From: an uncultured Atopobium sp.
GTDB taxonomy: Bacteria; Actinomycetota; Coriobacteriia; Coriobacteriales; Atopobiaceae
DNA: 64,000 bases
Direction: 5' to 3'
Assembly: GCA_946997485.1 (NCBI GenBank)
Contig: CAMPVF010000005.1
Coordinates: forward strand, 44,869-108,868
The position numbers and the translations under genes are program-made. Below are positions 63,995 through 64,000 of this stretch, one piece after another; positions within the stretch are counted from its first letter, which is position 1; each line of letters opens with the position of its first letter. The notes beneath the pieces are model-generated. The model saw nothing but the letters and a program-made list of their open reading frames with translations, was not told the DNA's origin and did not search any database.

Positions 63995-64000
63995 TTTGCA

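Overview
This 64 kb window reads as the replication-origin region of an actinobacterial chromosome, most likely class Coriobacteriia (Eggerthellales-type). Base composition is near 50 percent GC overall, lower than most members of that order, which would fit a Cryptobacterium-like organism; that genus-level guess is an inference I cannot verify here. Evidence for the class: a PP2C phosphatase - SEDS/PBP - PASTA kinase cluster after an FHA protein, ParB/ParA with perfect parS sites, the gyrB-gyrA-tRNA-Ile-tRNA-Ala order known from other Actinobacteria, and SpoIIAB-like and WYL-type regulators. Many proteins, housekeeping ones included, carry Ala/Pro/Gln/Asp-rich low-complexity stretches.

Layout. 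1-7.1 kb: cell-envelope control cluster (FHA end, PP2C phosphatase, a fused SEDS glycosyltransferase-transpeptidase, PASTA Ser/Thr kinase). 7.2-9.8 kb: heavy-metal P1B ATPase with a small membrane partner, preceded by a leader with a terminator/antiterminator arrangement. 10-17.9 kb: tRNA-Arg, a membrane protein, a two-component system, a Tat lipoprotein, purB, an anchored protein, tRNA-Lys. 18-25.8 kb: complete tryptophan operon trpEGDCFBA behind a T-box with a UGG specifier. 26.2-29.7 kb: methionine-type ABC importer metQ-metN-metI ending in a strong terminator. 29.7-32.2 kb: AT-richer accessory island (PadR regulator, DUF1700 protein, AAA/DUF4143 ATPase, direct repeats). 32.4-44.5 kb: tRNA-Gly, a very large M28-like membrane protein with eroded metal ligands, a double-WYL regulator, a DnaQ-DinG fusion, ddl, rlmN and a small membrane protein.

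44.6-62.7 kb is the origin. On the minus strand: rpmH, rnpA, yidD, yidC, jag and then rsmG, parA, parB with two parS sites. On the plus strand: an unusual GHKL-ATPase/winged-helix gene, dnaA, dnaN, recF, a DUF721 gene, gyrB and gyrA. The divergence point (50.28-50.82 kb) and the AT-rich dnaA-dnaN gap share TGTTGAAAA-type 9-mers and a 13-bp element, so oriC is probably bipartite. The window closes with a DUF151 nuclease gene and the tRNA-Ile/tRNA-Ala pair under a near-consensus promoter.

The items I regard as most novel are the origin-linked GHKL-wHTH protein, the SEDS-PBP fusion, the attenuator-like leader of the metal ATPase and the apparent M28 pseudopeptidase with a roughly 650-residue disordered insert.
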